A stretch of DNA of 64,000 bases, from NCBI GenBank assembly GCA_027924585.1, contig BSBM01000822.1:1258001-1322000 (forward strand). The letters are read 5' to 3'. This stretch comes from Larix kaempferi (lineage: Eukaryota; Streptophyta; Pinopsida; Pinales; Pinaceae). Positions within the stretch are counted from its first letter, which is position 1. Every line of letters starts with the position of its first letter. This document shows, piece after piece, positions 1-11,360 of the stretch. Made by a program: the position numbers and the translations under genes. The notes beneath the pieces were generated by a model, which worked only from the letters and a program-made list of their open reading frames with translations, was not told the DNA's origin and did not search any database.

Positions 1-1300
1 ATCATCCTTCTGGTCATGGTTACGGTTTCTATCAGATTTCATCGACACCTCAAATGTTGACTTCGATGAACACACTCTCACTCTCAGTTTCGCAAAGTCA
101 GTCTCTTTTGGGAGCTTGTAATCAAGCTTCATAGCCTTAGCTCCCATTCCTTGCTAGGTTAAACTTGCTCGATATTTCTAAACTCACAAATGATCTGGTG
201 TGTCATGATTCTACATGGCCCCCAATTCCCACCAAGCTCCCTTCCGATGTTCCGAAGTTCTAAGGGAAGAAGGGTGAGGATCCATGTGATCATGTCACCG
301 TTTTCCATTTATGGTGCTCCTCGCATTCCTTTAACCACGAATCTATCTGTTTAAGGCAATTTCAATGCACCCTTATGGGGGCAGCTGCAAAATGGTATGT
401 TGAGTTTCATGGGGGAACTTACAAGAGCTTCTATGATTTGGATTTGGTTTTTCTCGACCATTTCCAGTTGCCGGTTCGTTACAACACTGGCACCGAAATC
501 TTGTCCACCTTTCGTCAGGATAAGGCCACACATATTTCCGATCACATTCAAGAATGGTGCCAGCAGAATAGATTAGTGAAAGCCAACATTCCTCTGGATT
601 TTCTCCTGGAATGGTTCCTCAAGTCTTTACTCCCTTATATTTTGAAGGACGTTTCATTGTCCGTAATTATGACTGAGGAACGAGCCATCTTCAAAGCCCA
701 GCAGTTAGACCTAGTATATGCTCAATCTAGGATTTTGTATGACATTATACCTGGTGCATCATGATCGATACATGAGCCCAAGCCCATTCCTGGACCGCAT
801 GCCGATAGAATTTTTGGTTCCGCAAGTGCTCGTTTCGTAGATATGGTTACGAATCAGATTCATAATCTATGTATTAACCAGTCTACTTCTAGACAGTCTC
901 CTGCCTCATCCGTTTCCACCCAGTCGTCCGATGTACATTCTGTGCAATCGATGAACCCATCCGGTAACCAGCAAACTGGTGGGAAAAAGAAGGGGAAGAA
1001 TAACCATAGGGGTGGGAACAATAGGAATAATAAAGAGAATGCTAACCCTCCTCGGGATGGCAGAAATGTTGGTGGGGATCGCAAGCCTAGACGTAAGGTG
1101 AAGTTTCCTTGTAAGCTTTTCTCGAAAGATCATCTTACACATTTGTGTCCTCGTATGGAGGAATCATCGAAGCACATCGCACAAAGCCCAGCTATGTTGA
1201 CAAATCCCCTTCCTCATCATCAGAATATGACTTCTGGTGCTTCTGTCGTCGGTCATGGGACTACTAAAACTTCGACTTCTTCTACCTATGACGACACTTT
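1..1300 (+). pseudogene. gag: gag of element A (capsid and degenerate zinc knuckle), partial
   Basis: Gag forms the particle and binds the RNA genome. A capsid block runs from about 160 to 765 (open from 375 to 764), including the stretch AAAKWYVEFHGG and a region ending near DLVYAQSRILYDIIPG, matched in element B by DLVYAQSDTLYEIVPD. A basic Gly/Asn/Lys-rich stretch at 960-1100 precedes a CCHC-like knuckle at 1103-1160, where the second cysteine is phenylalanine (CKLF). A stop follows the capsid near 762 and the frame resumes at 843. The N terminus lies off the window. Confidence 0.75.
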
Positions 1301-2036
1301 TGGATGCATAAACATTGTTAAATATCAGGTTTTTGTTTCTACTCACTCGCATGATTATGGAGCTCCAAAACCTTCTTTGGGGAATGATCCTCCTCCACCT
1401 GAGACTCCATTGCATATCGAGAAGCCCAACTTTATTCCATGGGTACCAAAAGGTGTCCTCAAGCACTCGGCACATAATCCTAATGCCCGAGCCACCCAGA
1501 ACTACTCAATTGTGGAAGATTTTGGCCAAACCCTATGTGCTATCTCAGTGCTCGAAGTACTTCAGGCTTGTCCTTCGAAAAGGAACGTCCTTTTATCTGC
1601 TTCTGGATCCCTCGATTTTGATAGCCTGAATGTCATCAAGTTTGACACTACTGATGTTCAGCCTCGGTTGCCCTATCACGTGGCTTTCGAAGTTCATGTT
1701 AGGTGCCTAGAGATTATCATTTTAAGCGTACCGTTGTTGATGAAGGTGCGTCTACTTCAGTAATGTCTCTATCTTGTTGGAAGGCTCTCGGCTCACCCCC
1801 ATTGTCGAAGTCTACGACCTTGCTTACAACATTTGACGGTCGGTCTTTTAAGCCGCATGGTATTCTCCCCTCCCTTGAGGTCCACTTGGGTGGGAAATCT
1901 GTGCCTATAGAGGTCAAGGTAGTTGATGCGCCCATCGACTACAACCTTTTACTAGGTCAGAATTGGATTTATGCTATGAAAGTGATCGAATCCTCTATTT
2001 TCATATTTATTTGATTTCCCCATGAAGGAAATATTG
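1301..2036 (+). pseudogene. gag-protease linker and aspartic protease of element A
   Basis: The linker (about 1410-1700) matches element B in the stretch around NYSIVED and EVLQACPSKR. The protease core is in another frame from 1703: VVDEGASTSVMS, then a flap-like FDGRSFKPHG and a second conserved half around YNLLLGQNWIYAM. The active-site triplet is D-E-G rather than the usual D-S/T-G. Element B has the same variant. The break near 1700-1735 is a frameshift, and a TGA closes the frame at 2012. This would cleave the polyprotein, but the copy is broken. Confidence 0.7.
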
Positions 2037-2038
2037 TA

Positions 2039-3660
2039 ATGATCGATCATCTATCCTTTAATTCCGTAGCATCGCGAGGATTTGTGGTCCCTCAAATTGA
2101 AAATTATTATCCAGAAAATGGGAATGTTGGTGTAGGATTATATCCCTCCTTGATGGGATCTTTCAATTTTTCCGCACCAATCTCCTTTATAGGAACCATC
2201 TCCGATGATAACCCTTCGTCATTGACTCCTGTACCATTTCAGACATCGTATTTTGGTGATTCGTGGACCTTATCTTCCATGAGTTCCTCGTCAGGAGATA
2301 CTTCACACATCATAATGGATCTTCCCTTGTCTGTAGTCGAACTTGCTTATCGTGATATTCAATCAGTCGATGCAGAGCCTGATCTCTCTTCTTCAAGGAT
2401 AGAGGAAGAAAATCCCATTACGTTTCCCGCATGGGTAGTTGACTCGTCTTGTTCACATGACTGCCTTGATGATATTTTACTATCATATGAATCCATTATA
2501 GAGGCCATGAACGGAAATGACAAGCCTTGGGAGGATCTCCATCATAGATCTTATTTCCTACCCAACCTTGATATTCTTGAGCAAGATGAGTTTCGATCGA
2601 ATCTAGCCGAGAAAGTTGGTCACCCTATTATTACTTTGGAGTCGCATGGCATTTACATGGAGGGAAATATGGCTAATTTTTCTCCTACTATCCCGATCAA
2701 CATTTCTCGCACTCCTGGAAAAATAAAAAATGTATATATTGGTGCAAATTGCTCCCCTGAGGAAATCTATATTTACACTGATCTATTTAAACAATTTCAG
2801 GATGTGTTTGCCTGGTCATACGAGGAGATGTCGGGTATTGACCCTAGTATTGTCGAACACGAAATTAAGACTTAACCCAATGTTAATCCTGTTCGACAAC
2901 GTCTTCATGTTGTTAATCCTAGGAAGGTAGCCACCATTAAGGCAGAGGTAGAGAAACTACTTGAGGTTGGTTTCATCTACTCAGTTCCCCTTACTGAATG
3001 GGTATCCAACCCCGTTCATGTGTATAAGAAGCAGGGAACCATCCATGTGTGCACCGACTTTTGTGATTTGAATAGAGAATGTCCTAAAGATAACTTCTCC
3101 ACCCCCTTCATAGACCAAATCTTGGATGAGTGTGTAGGAAGTGAAGTTTTTTCGTTTATGGATGGTTTTTCGGGCTATAATCAAATCCAAATTAAACCCG
3201 AGGATCAACATAAAACTACAGTTATATGTCCTTGGGGAACCTTCGCATACTGAAAAATGCCCTTCGGCCTTAAAAACGTCGGAGCTACATTTCAGTGGGC
3301 CATGACCTATGTGTTTAACGATCTTAACCGTATAATGGAAGTTTTCTTGGATGATCTTACTGCTCACTCTCGTAGTAGAATGGATCACCCAGGTCACCTC
3401 TGTCTTGTTTTCGAAATATGTCATTGTTATTATTCGTTTGAATCCAAACAAGTGCATCTTTTGCGTGAAAACTGGTCGTCTTTTAGGGTTCATAGTCTCG
3501 AAGGAAGGTATTAGAGTCGATCCGTTGAAGGTTGAGGCAATACTTCGGCTGCCTCCCCCACACAATTTGGTTCAACTTCAGAGATTCCAAGGGAGGGCTA
3601 CTTTCTTACGTCGTTTGATCGTGAACTATGCCAGTCTTACTAAGGGTTTCGCATGATTAT
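2039..3660 (+). pseudogene. Pre-RT linker and reverse transcriptase of element A
   Basis: The open stretch 2039-2875 is a poorly conserved linker ending in the RT entry motif VFAWSYEEMSGIDPSIVEH, which is typical of Tat-lineage pol. RT continues in pieces: FCDLN and DGFSGYNQIQI (3020-3250), MPFGLKNVGATFQ and the catalytic box FLDD at 3344-3355 (Tyr of YLDD replaced by Phe), then thumb sequence RVDPLKVEAILRLPPP in another frame at 3500-3656. Stops occur at 2873, 3251 and 3512. It once copied RNA to DNA; this copy cannot. Confidence 0.8.
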
Positions 3661-4270
3661 TGAAGAAAGACACCCCTTTTATCTGGGATGAGCGAGCCCA
3701 GTAGTATTTCAACGCTCTTAAGAAAGCCTTGGTATCGGCCCCTCTTCTTAGTCCACCCGACTATGCAAGATACTTTTTTCTTTATGTGGCCGCGTCTCAA
3801 GAGATGATTGGTATGGTCTTAGTTCAGGTGGGCGATAGGCTCCAAGAGCATGTCGTCTATTATCTTAGTCAAAACCTAGAGATGTTGAACTAAAGTATTC
3901 TCACGTGGAGAAATTGGCCCTTGCGACTGTTCATGCAGTCCAGAGATTACGATAGTACATTTTGCTTAGGAAAACCATGGTTATAGCACATGTCAATCCA
4001 TTTCAGTTCATTCTCTCACGACGTCTAATTGGGGGGGAATATAATAAATGGATTGTCATCCTTCAGGAATTTGATCTTGATTTTGCTTCGGCGAAGTCCT
4101 TGGTTTTCACGGAGTTAATGTCGTATTTTCCGAGACTTGATGAGGAAGTGGTCCACGAAGACTCATTTGTTGATGAAAATTTATTCCTTATCTCGTCGAC
4201 GGACCCTTGGTATGGAGACATCATTATATATCTCCAGACTCTGAAGTTCCCTTCGCATTTTTCTTGAGAT
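3661..4270 (+). pseudogene. RNase H and pre-integrase linker of element A
   Basis: From 3661 the frames carry degraded RNase H sequence: a region reading LLSPPDYARYFFLYVAAS, then YYLSQNLE. The open stretch 3962-4267 matches B's linker (PFQFILSRRLIGGEYNKWIV; B has PMYHVLTRQVLGGKYSHWIV). The linker ends STDPWYGDIIIYLQT, again as in B. Calls here rest mostly on colinearity with element B. Confidence 0.6.
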
Positions 4271-5388
4271 GAGCGACGGTGTGTAAGACACCAGGCCAAA
4301 GATCGTGTCATCGTTGGTGAGACTTTGTATTGTCGAGGAAAAGACTCTCTCTTACGTCGTTTCTTAACTCATGAGGAAGTGGAGCTAGTGCCTAATGACT
4401 GCTATAGTTGGGCATGTGGTGGTCACTTATCTAGGCTTGTGACAACCCAACGTATCTTACAAGCGGGTTATTTTTGTCCTACGATCTTTAAATATTTTGT
4501 TAACGCTGTAAAGAGATGTCACCCTTGTCAGGTGTTTTTTTGGAATGTACACTCGCATCTTCCTCCCCTTTACCCGGTTGTCACCGTCAGTCCATTAACC
4601 AAATGGGGGGTTGATTTCATGGATTGCAACCCAGCTTCGGCTAGGGGGCATCGTCATATCATAGTGGCCATTTATTACTTTACCAAATGGGCTGAGTCCA
4701 TGCCGATCCTTAAAGCCGATGGTGAAACAACATCCCACTTCCTATTCAATCAAATTATAGCTCGGTTCGGTATCCCGAAGGAGATTGTCACTAACCATGG
4801 CAGTCACTTTCAAAATAAGATGATGGAGGAATTATCACTTAAGTTTGGGTTTAGACAAGATCACTCATCCTCGTATTATCCCCAAGTGAATGTCCAAGTC
4901 GAGGCTGTCAATAAGTCCCTTAAGTCCATTCTCCAAAGGACCATCCGACAAATCAAGAGTAATTGGCATATCATGTTGTATCCTGCTTTGTGGGCTTATT
5001 GAATCGCAGTAAAGACTTCCACTGGTTTCTCACCTTTTCAGTTAGTTCATGGTGTGGATTCCATCTTACCGATTGAATGCGAAATCACTTATTTAAATCT
5101 AGGCATAGAACTCCTTCCTGATACTTCAAAAGTAGAGCAGCGTTTAGTCCACCTTGATCAACTTGACGAGCAGTGTTGAGATGCTGTCGTGGAAATAGAT
5201 GCTAACAAACGTCGTGTCACAGCTCAGTATGATAGATTTTTCTGTTCCCGACAATATGTTGAAGGTGACTTGGTTCTTCTTTATGACCAAGCTAAAGAAC
5301 CCCGGGGGCAAGAAAGTTTAACCCAATGTGGCACGGTCCTTATGTTGTGAGGCGTGTCCTTGAGAAAGGAGCCTATGAGTTAGAATAT
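4271..5388 (+). pseudogene. Integrase of element A, 3'-truncated
   Basis: The N-terminal zinc module is recognisable (ACGGHLSRL ... CHPC) with its first histidine replaced by Tyr. The catalytic core shows WGVDFMD, then TNHGSHF where the second catalytic Asp is Asn (codon 4793-4795), and QVEAVNKSLK with the catalytic Glu intact at 4901-4903. Spacing D(N)-35-E is kept. A TGA ends the frame at about 5000 and the C-terminal part continues in fragments to GAYELE, where the LTR of B begins. Element B continues past this point, so A is cut. Confidence 0.8.
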
Positions 5389-5818
5389 TATTACACCTAA
5401 ATATTACCATCATGAGACTTAGTGTATATACCCTTGAAGTATCCATGACCAAGAAGTCATTTTGAAAGGTTTGTTGATCCTTTATCCTAAAAATCTAGGT
5501 GGATCGTCCCAGCTTTCTCTCTTCAAGCTTGCGACGACTAGGATCATCGCAGGTTCCTCCTTGATAGGGTGCGATGATGTAGCATGTTTTCCTTATATAG
5601 CCTGCGCTGACCCCATCTGTCGCTTGTTGCCTTATTACAACCTGCGATGATGTCAGTTAATATGGATAAAAGGAAGCTTCGATCAATTTCTCGAAGGAGG
5701 ATGACTTGGATCTCTATCCCTAACTTATAGGTTGAGTTGTCCTTCGGTTCCTCCATCATTGGGAAGATCCCTTAGTCCTCTCCCACTAATCCTCAAGTCA
5801 TTTCTATCCTCCTAGTTC

Positions 5819-5826
5819 TATTTATA
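5819..5826 (+). promoter_or_regulatory. TATA-like box of element B LTR
   Basis: TATTTATA lies about 430 bp into the LTR, a normal position for a U3 promoter. The matching place in the 45492 LTR copy reads CTATTCACATG, so the box is lost there. Confidence 0.4.
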
Positions 5827-6174
5827 TGAGGCTCCTCTTCACTCCAAAAGGGAGGAAGTCTATAGTACCTACATGCTGGTGAAATTAGCTTAGGAGATAT
5901 CTATTCATCTCTTGGGAGATCTATACTTCCTTTGGAAGCTTTGGCATTGGCTTGCTGGAGAAGGATTGCTACGTTGAGCCTTGGTTGTAATCACTTCCTT
6001 CTATGTATTTTCCATTTGTAGTTTTCCTGCTTAACTGCTTACTTAGATCTGTTATTGTTTAGATGCATTTTACTACTTGTGTTGTTTTGTATGTTTTGAT
6101 AGGTTTTGCAGCTGAGATCTGAAGACCATAAATCCTGGGAAAACACCAAGGAGAAAGGACCCGCGATCTGAAAG

Positions 6175-6247
6175 GTAAGGCATATAGTCACTCGATCTCT
6201 AATTAGATCTAGGAAAGTTATTTCATATTCTGTCTCATTTTTTCTAG
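6175..6247 (+). other. Possible 73-bp intron in R/U5 of element B
   Basis: AAAG followed by GTAAGG marks a strong donor at 6175. TTTTTTCTAG followed by G is a strong acceptor ending at 6247. The length is near the lower limit for plant introns. It would be removed from transcripts upstream of the PBS. This is sequence inference only. Confidence 0.3.
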
Positions 6248-6310
6248 GCTTGCGTTAAGCTAGGGAGATCACGCCTTGAGTCCTCTCTTGGTAGATTGTC
6301 CGATAACAAA

Positions 6311-6330
6311 TTTGGCGACCATACTGGGGA
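6311..6330 (+). promoter_or_regulatory. Primer binding site of element B
   Basis: TTTGGCGACCATACTGGGGA starts two bases after the LTR end. TTTGGCG-type sites right after the LTR are usual in plant gypsy elements. I do not assign the tRNA. Confidence 0.7.
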
Positions 6331-8583
6331 AGAACCTTGTTTTTAGTTTTCAATTTGAATTCCGTTTTCATTTGATTTCTTTTGCAAGCCATCTCATTTT
6401 CCTCCTAAGCCTTTTTCACCATCAGATCTTCACTTTGAAGAGTCTGTTGTCTTCCTATGAGTCTGTACTCACAATCTTTAAACCCTTTTTACTGCTCATT
6501 TCTTGGAGATTTGTTGGGATCTCGCCCGTCACACCTGGGCAGTAGAACCAGAGCGTCGATATGTCATTTTTTGCACTTTGCTTCTCTGTCTTCTGAGATG
6601 TTGTCGCAGTTTTCCCACTAGTGTCCTGTGACATCGTTGCAAACCCCGCAATGGTGACCTACGACGGTCGCTCTGTGCCTGAAAATAGACTACGCCGATC
6701 TGTTAAATTTGATACAAGGGAATCCCCCCTCCATTTTTTGAATTGAGTTTTGATTTGGTGTGTAGACCCCTCTGTACTGCAAGGTCCAGTCAGAGACCTT
6801 TTTTTATTTGTGTGTTGAAAGTGTTTGGATTTTGTGTGGATTTGTATTGGGCCCCATTTTTTAACGAGCTTAAGTTTGGTAGTGGTGGACACTTTGGTCT
6901 CCCCCACCTTCATCCGCTTGGACTTGTATTCCTTGCTCTCCTCACCTGATCTAATCCTTCCATTGACTTAGATCCCAGACCCCCTTTGCACATGTCATTT
7001 TATTTTGATTGCATTCGGTTGTTTGATTGAGTGTTTTGAAGTGTTTTCAATCCATATGAGTGCTTGTCATTCTCTTGAGAATTTCCTGAGTGTTTAAAGT
7101 GCTGCAAATCAACTTTCTTTTCAATTTTTCATGATTAAGAATATCAATGTTATCAAGTTAATCTTGGCATATCATCGAAAATTAAAAGTGCATCATTTTT
7201 ACCGTTTTCACGTACATTTGAAAATTGTTGTAGAAATTGGTTCATGCATTGGAATGTATCATTCATTAGTCTTTTGCAAAATTTGAGAGAAGAATTAATC
7301 ATTTGTGCTTTTCAGGAATTATGAATCATTCATTTTCTTGAAAAAATTGAGTGAGATCAAATTTTACGAAAGTGATTCCATGCTTGAAAAAATTGTTTGC
7401 ATTCTTGATTTTTTATGCTTTTGAGCCATTATAGTGAAATTGAAATGTTAGAGTGCTCTAGATAGGAAATTTATCTCTTTTCATCTCTTAAGTTTTGATT
7501 CGAAAAGACAAAAGAAAATGCTTGAATTTGGTTGTCATGCTTATTGATTTTTTGAGTTTTGCTTGGAAAATGGAAAAAGCGAAAAGAGTATTTTTGATCA
7601 AATTTGATAGATTTGGGATTGTGTTGCATTTTGTTGCTTTGGTAAAATCACTTGGAAAGAAATTTCTCCCTCCCATATATAGAGTTCATCAAAAGAAAAG
7701 TATAGTGTTTGCATGTTGTTAGGGCCTGCATTATGTTTATGTTTATGTACTCACCTCATGCATTCACCTAACCGTCCAGATAAAATTAACGGTAGAACTA
7801 GGGTAAAATATTTAGTAACTTGTTTGTTAAGTTAGAGACGTGTTCCGGCGTCGTAAAACATGGCAGTTGTCATTACTTTCCAGCACTGTATTTTGGGGGT
7901 ATTGTATTCTTCCATGTACCAACCGGTATATCGAAGCTCTTTCACGTACCAACCAGGTATATCAAAACTCTTTCACGTACCCACCAAGTACTTCTCGTAC
8001 TTGGCGTATATTGAAATGTGTTTCACGTACTTGGTGTATATTGAAAGGTGTTTCATGTACTCGGTAGTATATAGGAAGGTCCCATGCCGTACAATTGTGC
8101 ATTAGATAGCACCGCTACGGATTTGAGCTCCCATGTACCTTGAGTATATTGGGAGACACCATTGGGATTCCTGAAACCAACTGAGCTATCCATTTGGTCG
8201 TCTTGGCAGAGCAATACACCGAGAACAACACTCGGGGAGATTAATACGCATGTAGTGTCCAGGTAGTCAGGTATTCAGGCAAGGGTACGGTCCCAATCCT
8301 CCTAGTCGCGTTTTACTGTTGGACCCTGCGGTATATAGTGATTTGCAAAACCTTGACAATCCTGTGAGGTTCCAGACTTTTGAATCCACTCCTATCACAT
8401 AAGTTTACTTGCAGCCTTAGTTTGTGTAGGATTTTTCTGGACTTCTTTTCTTTTGTTTAGACTACCCTAGGAGAAAATTTTGTTTCAGTCACTCTGGATG
8501 GCTTTCCTTGGAGAAGGTCCCATAGGATTCTGAACTTACCACCCGAATATCCCCTTAACCAGGAGGTAATATTGAAGGTAAGA
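6331..8583 (+). other. Long leader of element B, no gene seen
   Basis: About 2.25 kb between the PBS and the first gag ATG. It is T-rich in its first half and holds only short chance reading frames. The one structure I see is the gtac-starting minisatellite at 7916-8086. A long untranslated leader is common in Tat-lineage elements. Confidence 0.6.
7916..8086 (+). repeat. 30-bp minisatellite in element B leader
   Basis: Units start at 7916, 7946, 7977, 7997, 8027 and 8057, each opening with the palindrome GTAC and most ending in TTTCAC. Spacings are 30, 31, 20, 30 and 30 bp. A further diverged unit starts near 8134. Later units carry GTATATTGAAA instead of GTATATCAAAA. Confidence 0.85.
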
Positions 8584-11360
8584 ATGGACCCACAAGCCAC
8601 GGTCGTCTCACTTGAAGTAGAAAACCCTACTTTGAATATTGGAGCACATATGTTCCCTCTAGATTCACCTACCTCCAACCCACAACAGGGTGAAGAGGCA
8701 CAAACTTCCACTTCACAAGACCTACCTTTCGTTTTACTGGTAGAGCTTGGATCGGTGGAATGGTTAAATCCACCCCAGGATGACCCTGCAGCAGCTGTTG
8801 GTCCAGCTACAACTTATTAGACATCATCTCTAGGACACCTAGTGGCTCATTTTTCCATTGCATCCCCACCTAGTTGGGATACTCCCGACGACCCTCTGGC
8901 ACCTTATCATAAACAATTGACTCGTTTATGTGTAATGGCTGAGGGGTTTCGAAGACAAAGCCTTTTATGAAGGGTTGAAGACCCGACGTTACCCCCTTAT
9001 CACAATCGTTATTTATCTTTTGACTCACTGGAATCATCCACCCAACACGTGACCACTTCTGAATCTGGTAAACCCTCAACTCCTGCACATACACACCCTA
9101 GACAAGAGACCATTCCTATACCTCAGATGACTCAACCTATTGAAGGACAACAGTCCAACACACCTGTTACTACCACGGTTACATTACCCATTCCTCCCCC
9201 ACCCCAAAAATCGCGGGGAAGATACTCTCTACCCCCTACCTTTCTTGTGGGTAATGTTAACCTTGTAGTAGATAATCAACATCCTGCGTTGGGTCAACCT
9301 TTGATCAGTGGTCAACAAGTTATTTCTTGGGGAAACCCCCACCTCCCAACCATAATACTATAGGATGATTTCCCATCAGTCCTTCTAGTCAAAATTCCTT
9401 ACCTCACGGACCTTCCACCATGGGATTATCTCATGTTGGGGGGGCATCCAATATAATTCAACCACCATGGAGTCAAGCATATCCAGGTTATCTTAACCCT
9501 GTGTTGGGACAACTCAATCCCGGAAACGCACTCTACAAAATACCTTATCCCGAAAATCCATACACTCTATGGGGGCAGCAAAATGTTTTACAACATGGAC
9601 CCCCACCTACAGTCCCTCAAGTTCCACCACCCCCGTTTGGTCTACCCCCACCTCCCGTCAGAGGCGGCAGGCCCACACACAATTCTGGGGGAGGCTAACC
9701 TCTACTTCTGGTGGAGGACCACCTCATTCTGGAAACCACGGTCCACCCCCTGGCGGCGGAGGTGGGGGGCCTCCCCCTTCAGGCGGAAGTGGAGGGCCAC
9801 CCCCCTAATGGTGGAGGACCCCCACCTTATGGTGGAGGCCTATCCCATCCTGGTGGTGGTGGCGGAGGACCATCCCATCTAGGTGGTGGTAGTGGAGGAC
9901 CATCCCATTCTGGTGGTGGTGGTGGAGGTGGGGGAGATGGTGGAGGAGGCCCTTACCCTTATGGCGGTGGAGATTCACCCTATCTCGGTGGAAACGGTGA
10001 ACCACCACCTCCTCCCGGTGGAGGTGATGGAGGTACATCCTATCCTGGTGGTAGTAGTGGACCCCCACCATTTGGAGGCGGTCCACCCCCTCCCGACGGT
10101 GGAGGAGGGCCCCCACCTTACGGTAAAGGACCACCTTATTATGGTAATGGACCACCTTATTATGGTGGCGGACCCACATATGGTCCGGGCGGCATACCCC
10201 CTTACAGTCATTTTCCTCCGGGAACACTCTACACCCAGTCGATTCAAGGTCCTACTGGTCCATACATGCCCTACCAATACTATCAGTACCCGCAGCCGAA
10301 CCAACAACTTCCCTTTTTGGCTACTTTGGACCTTCCTGATTTGTCTCGTCTAACAAATGATCCCATTTTCCATGGGCATAACTGGCCACCCATTCCGGTT
10401 AAGTTACCATCATATATCCCCAAATATGATGGCAAGCCTGGTGAGGATCCTAAGAACCATGTGATGACATACCATTTATGGTGTTCATCCAACTCCTTGA
10501 TGGACAACTCGATCCATCTTAGGTTATTTCCGTGGACTCTCACTCGCTGATAAGGTGTAACTGGGTGATTCAACGAGAATAGGTGGAATAGAGACCCACC
10601 CCGCTGCCAAGTGGTATATTGAACTACCACCCAATTCTTTTCCAGATTTCCTATCTCTTACTATGTCATTTTTGACCCACTTCCAGTTGCCCATTCTCTG
10701 TGAGACTGGTACGGACTTGTTGACCTCCCTTTGCCAAAACACTGCCACTCGTATTTCAGATCATATTCATGAATGGCGGCGAAGACGATGTCTTATTAAG
10801 GCTCATATTTCGGACCAACTCTTAGCTGACTGGTTTACAATGTCACTTTTACATGTCGTAGCTTGAGACGTAGCTATGGGAGGAGCCATCACTGAGGAAC
10901 AGGCTATTTCCCGTGCCCATTACTTAGACTTGGTATATGCTCAATCTGACACATTGTATGAAATTGTTCCTGACGCACCCTGCCCTATGTATGATCCTGC
11001 AAAACCACCCAATGGACCACAGGACGATGGCATCATTGGTTCCCTTGCCTCCCAGCCTTCTACTCAAACTGGTGGCTCGTCGAACCCCCAAGGTTCTTCC
11101 CCATCACCACCACAGGTTGGCAACAGCACTACCAATTCCACCACTCCTGCCTCCACCGAAGAGGAGAATTCTGTGCAATCAAATTCATCTTAGAAGTCCG
11201 GTGGCAAGAAGAAGAACAAAGGGAAACCTAAAAAATATTCTAACCAACAAGAGCCCAAGCCCTCTCAGGAAGACACCAAACAGAACAGGAAGTTGAAGTA
11301 TCCTTGTTTGCTGTGCGGCGGAGACCATTTCTCAAAAGAATGTCCCCACCGAGACAAAGT
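8584..11360 (+). pseudogene. gag: gag of element B with Pro/Gly-rich N-terminal half
   Basis: The likely start is the ATG at 8584 (MDPQATVVSLEV), the first Met in its frame. The gene then runs through at least six pieces in different frames (8584-8820, 9049-9363, 9420-9698, 9711-10550, 10663-10866, 10876-11193). Residues encoded at 9600-10210 are almost all Gly, Pro, Ser and Tyr. The capsid block begins near 10310 (LPSYIPKYDGKPGEDPKNHV) and matches element A's gag. A CCHC knuckle, C-x2-C-x3-H-x4-C, lies at about 11305-11350. The frameshifts and stops make it non-functional. Gag would form particles and bind the RNA. Confidence 0.8.
9600..10210 (+). repeat. Low-complexity GGPPP/GGGGG-coding tract in gag of element B
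   Basis: Irregular GGTGGNGGACC-type triplet runs encode GGGGPP, PYGGG and GGPSH repeats in the gag frame. The tract is open in all three forward frames for several hundred bases, which is why overlapping frames appear here. Slippage in it probably caused some gag frameshifts. Confidence 0.8.

Larger units (their letters stand above)
1..5388 (+). mobile_element. Element A: Tat-like Ty3/gypsy internal region, 3' part
   Basis: The stretch reads gag, protease, RT, RNase H, integrase on the plus strand, the gypsy domain order. It is colinear at protein level with element B downstream, sharing the gag capsid block, a gag-protease linker and DEGAS protease motif. Its 5' end lies outside the window. 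Its 3' end stops abruptly in the C-terminal part of integrase, where an LTR beginning TATTACACC starts at 5389. No polypurine tract precedes that LTR, so I infer that B's LTR inserted into A rather than being A's own 3' LTR. Many stops and frame changes show it is dead. Confidence 0.85.
5389..6308 (+). repeat. 5' LTR of element B (920 bp)
   Basis: It begins TATTACACC (the relative at 45492 has TGTTACACC, so the first dinucleotide has mutated) and ends GATAACA. TGTTA and TAACA form the expected 5-bp terminal inverted repeat. A PBS follows directly. It aligns to 45492-46107 over most of its length. The later copy lacks about 120 bp near its start and carries about 60 bp extra near 45965-46025. 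Confidence 0.85.

Noticed and set aside
5389-6308. 3' LTR of element A
   Set aside because: A's integrase is cut before its C terminus and no purine tract precedes the LTR; a PBS and B's leader follow, so it is B's 5' LTR.
7495-7722. 75-codon frame in the B leader
   Set aside because: Low-complexity AT-rich sequence without family motifs or a conserved counterpart.
9805-10630. Long minus-strand frames (His/Val-rich) across the gag tract
   Set aside because: They are shadows of the Gly/Pro-rich low-complexity gag sequence.
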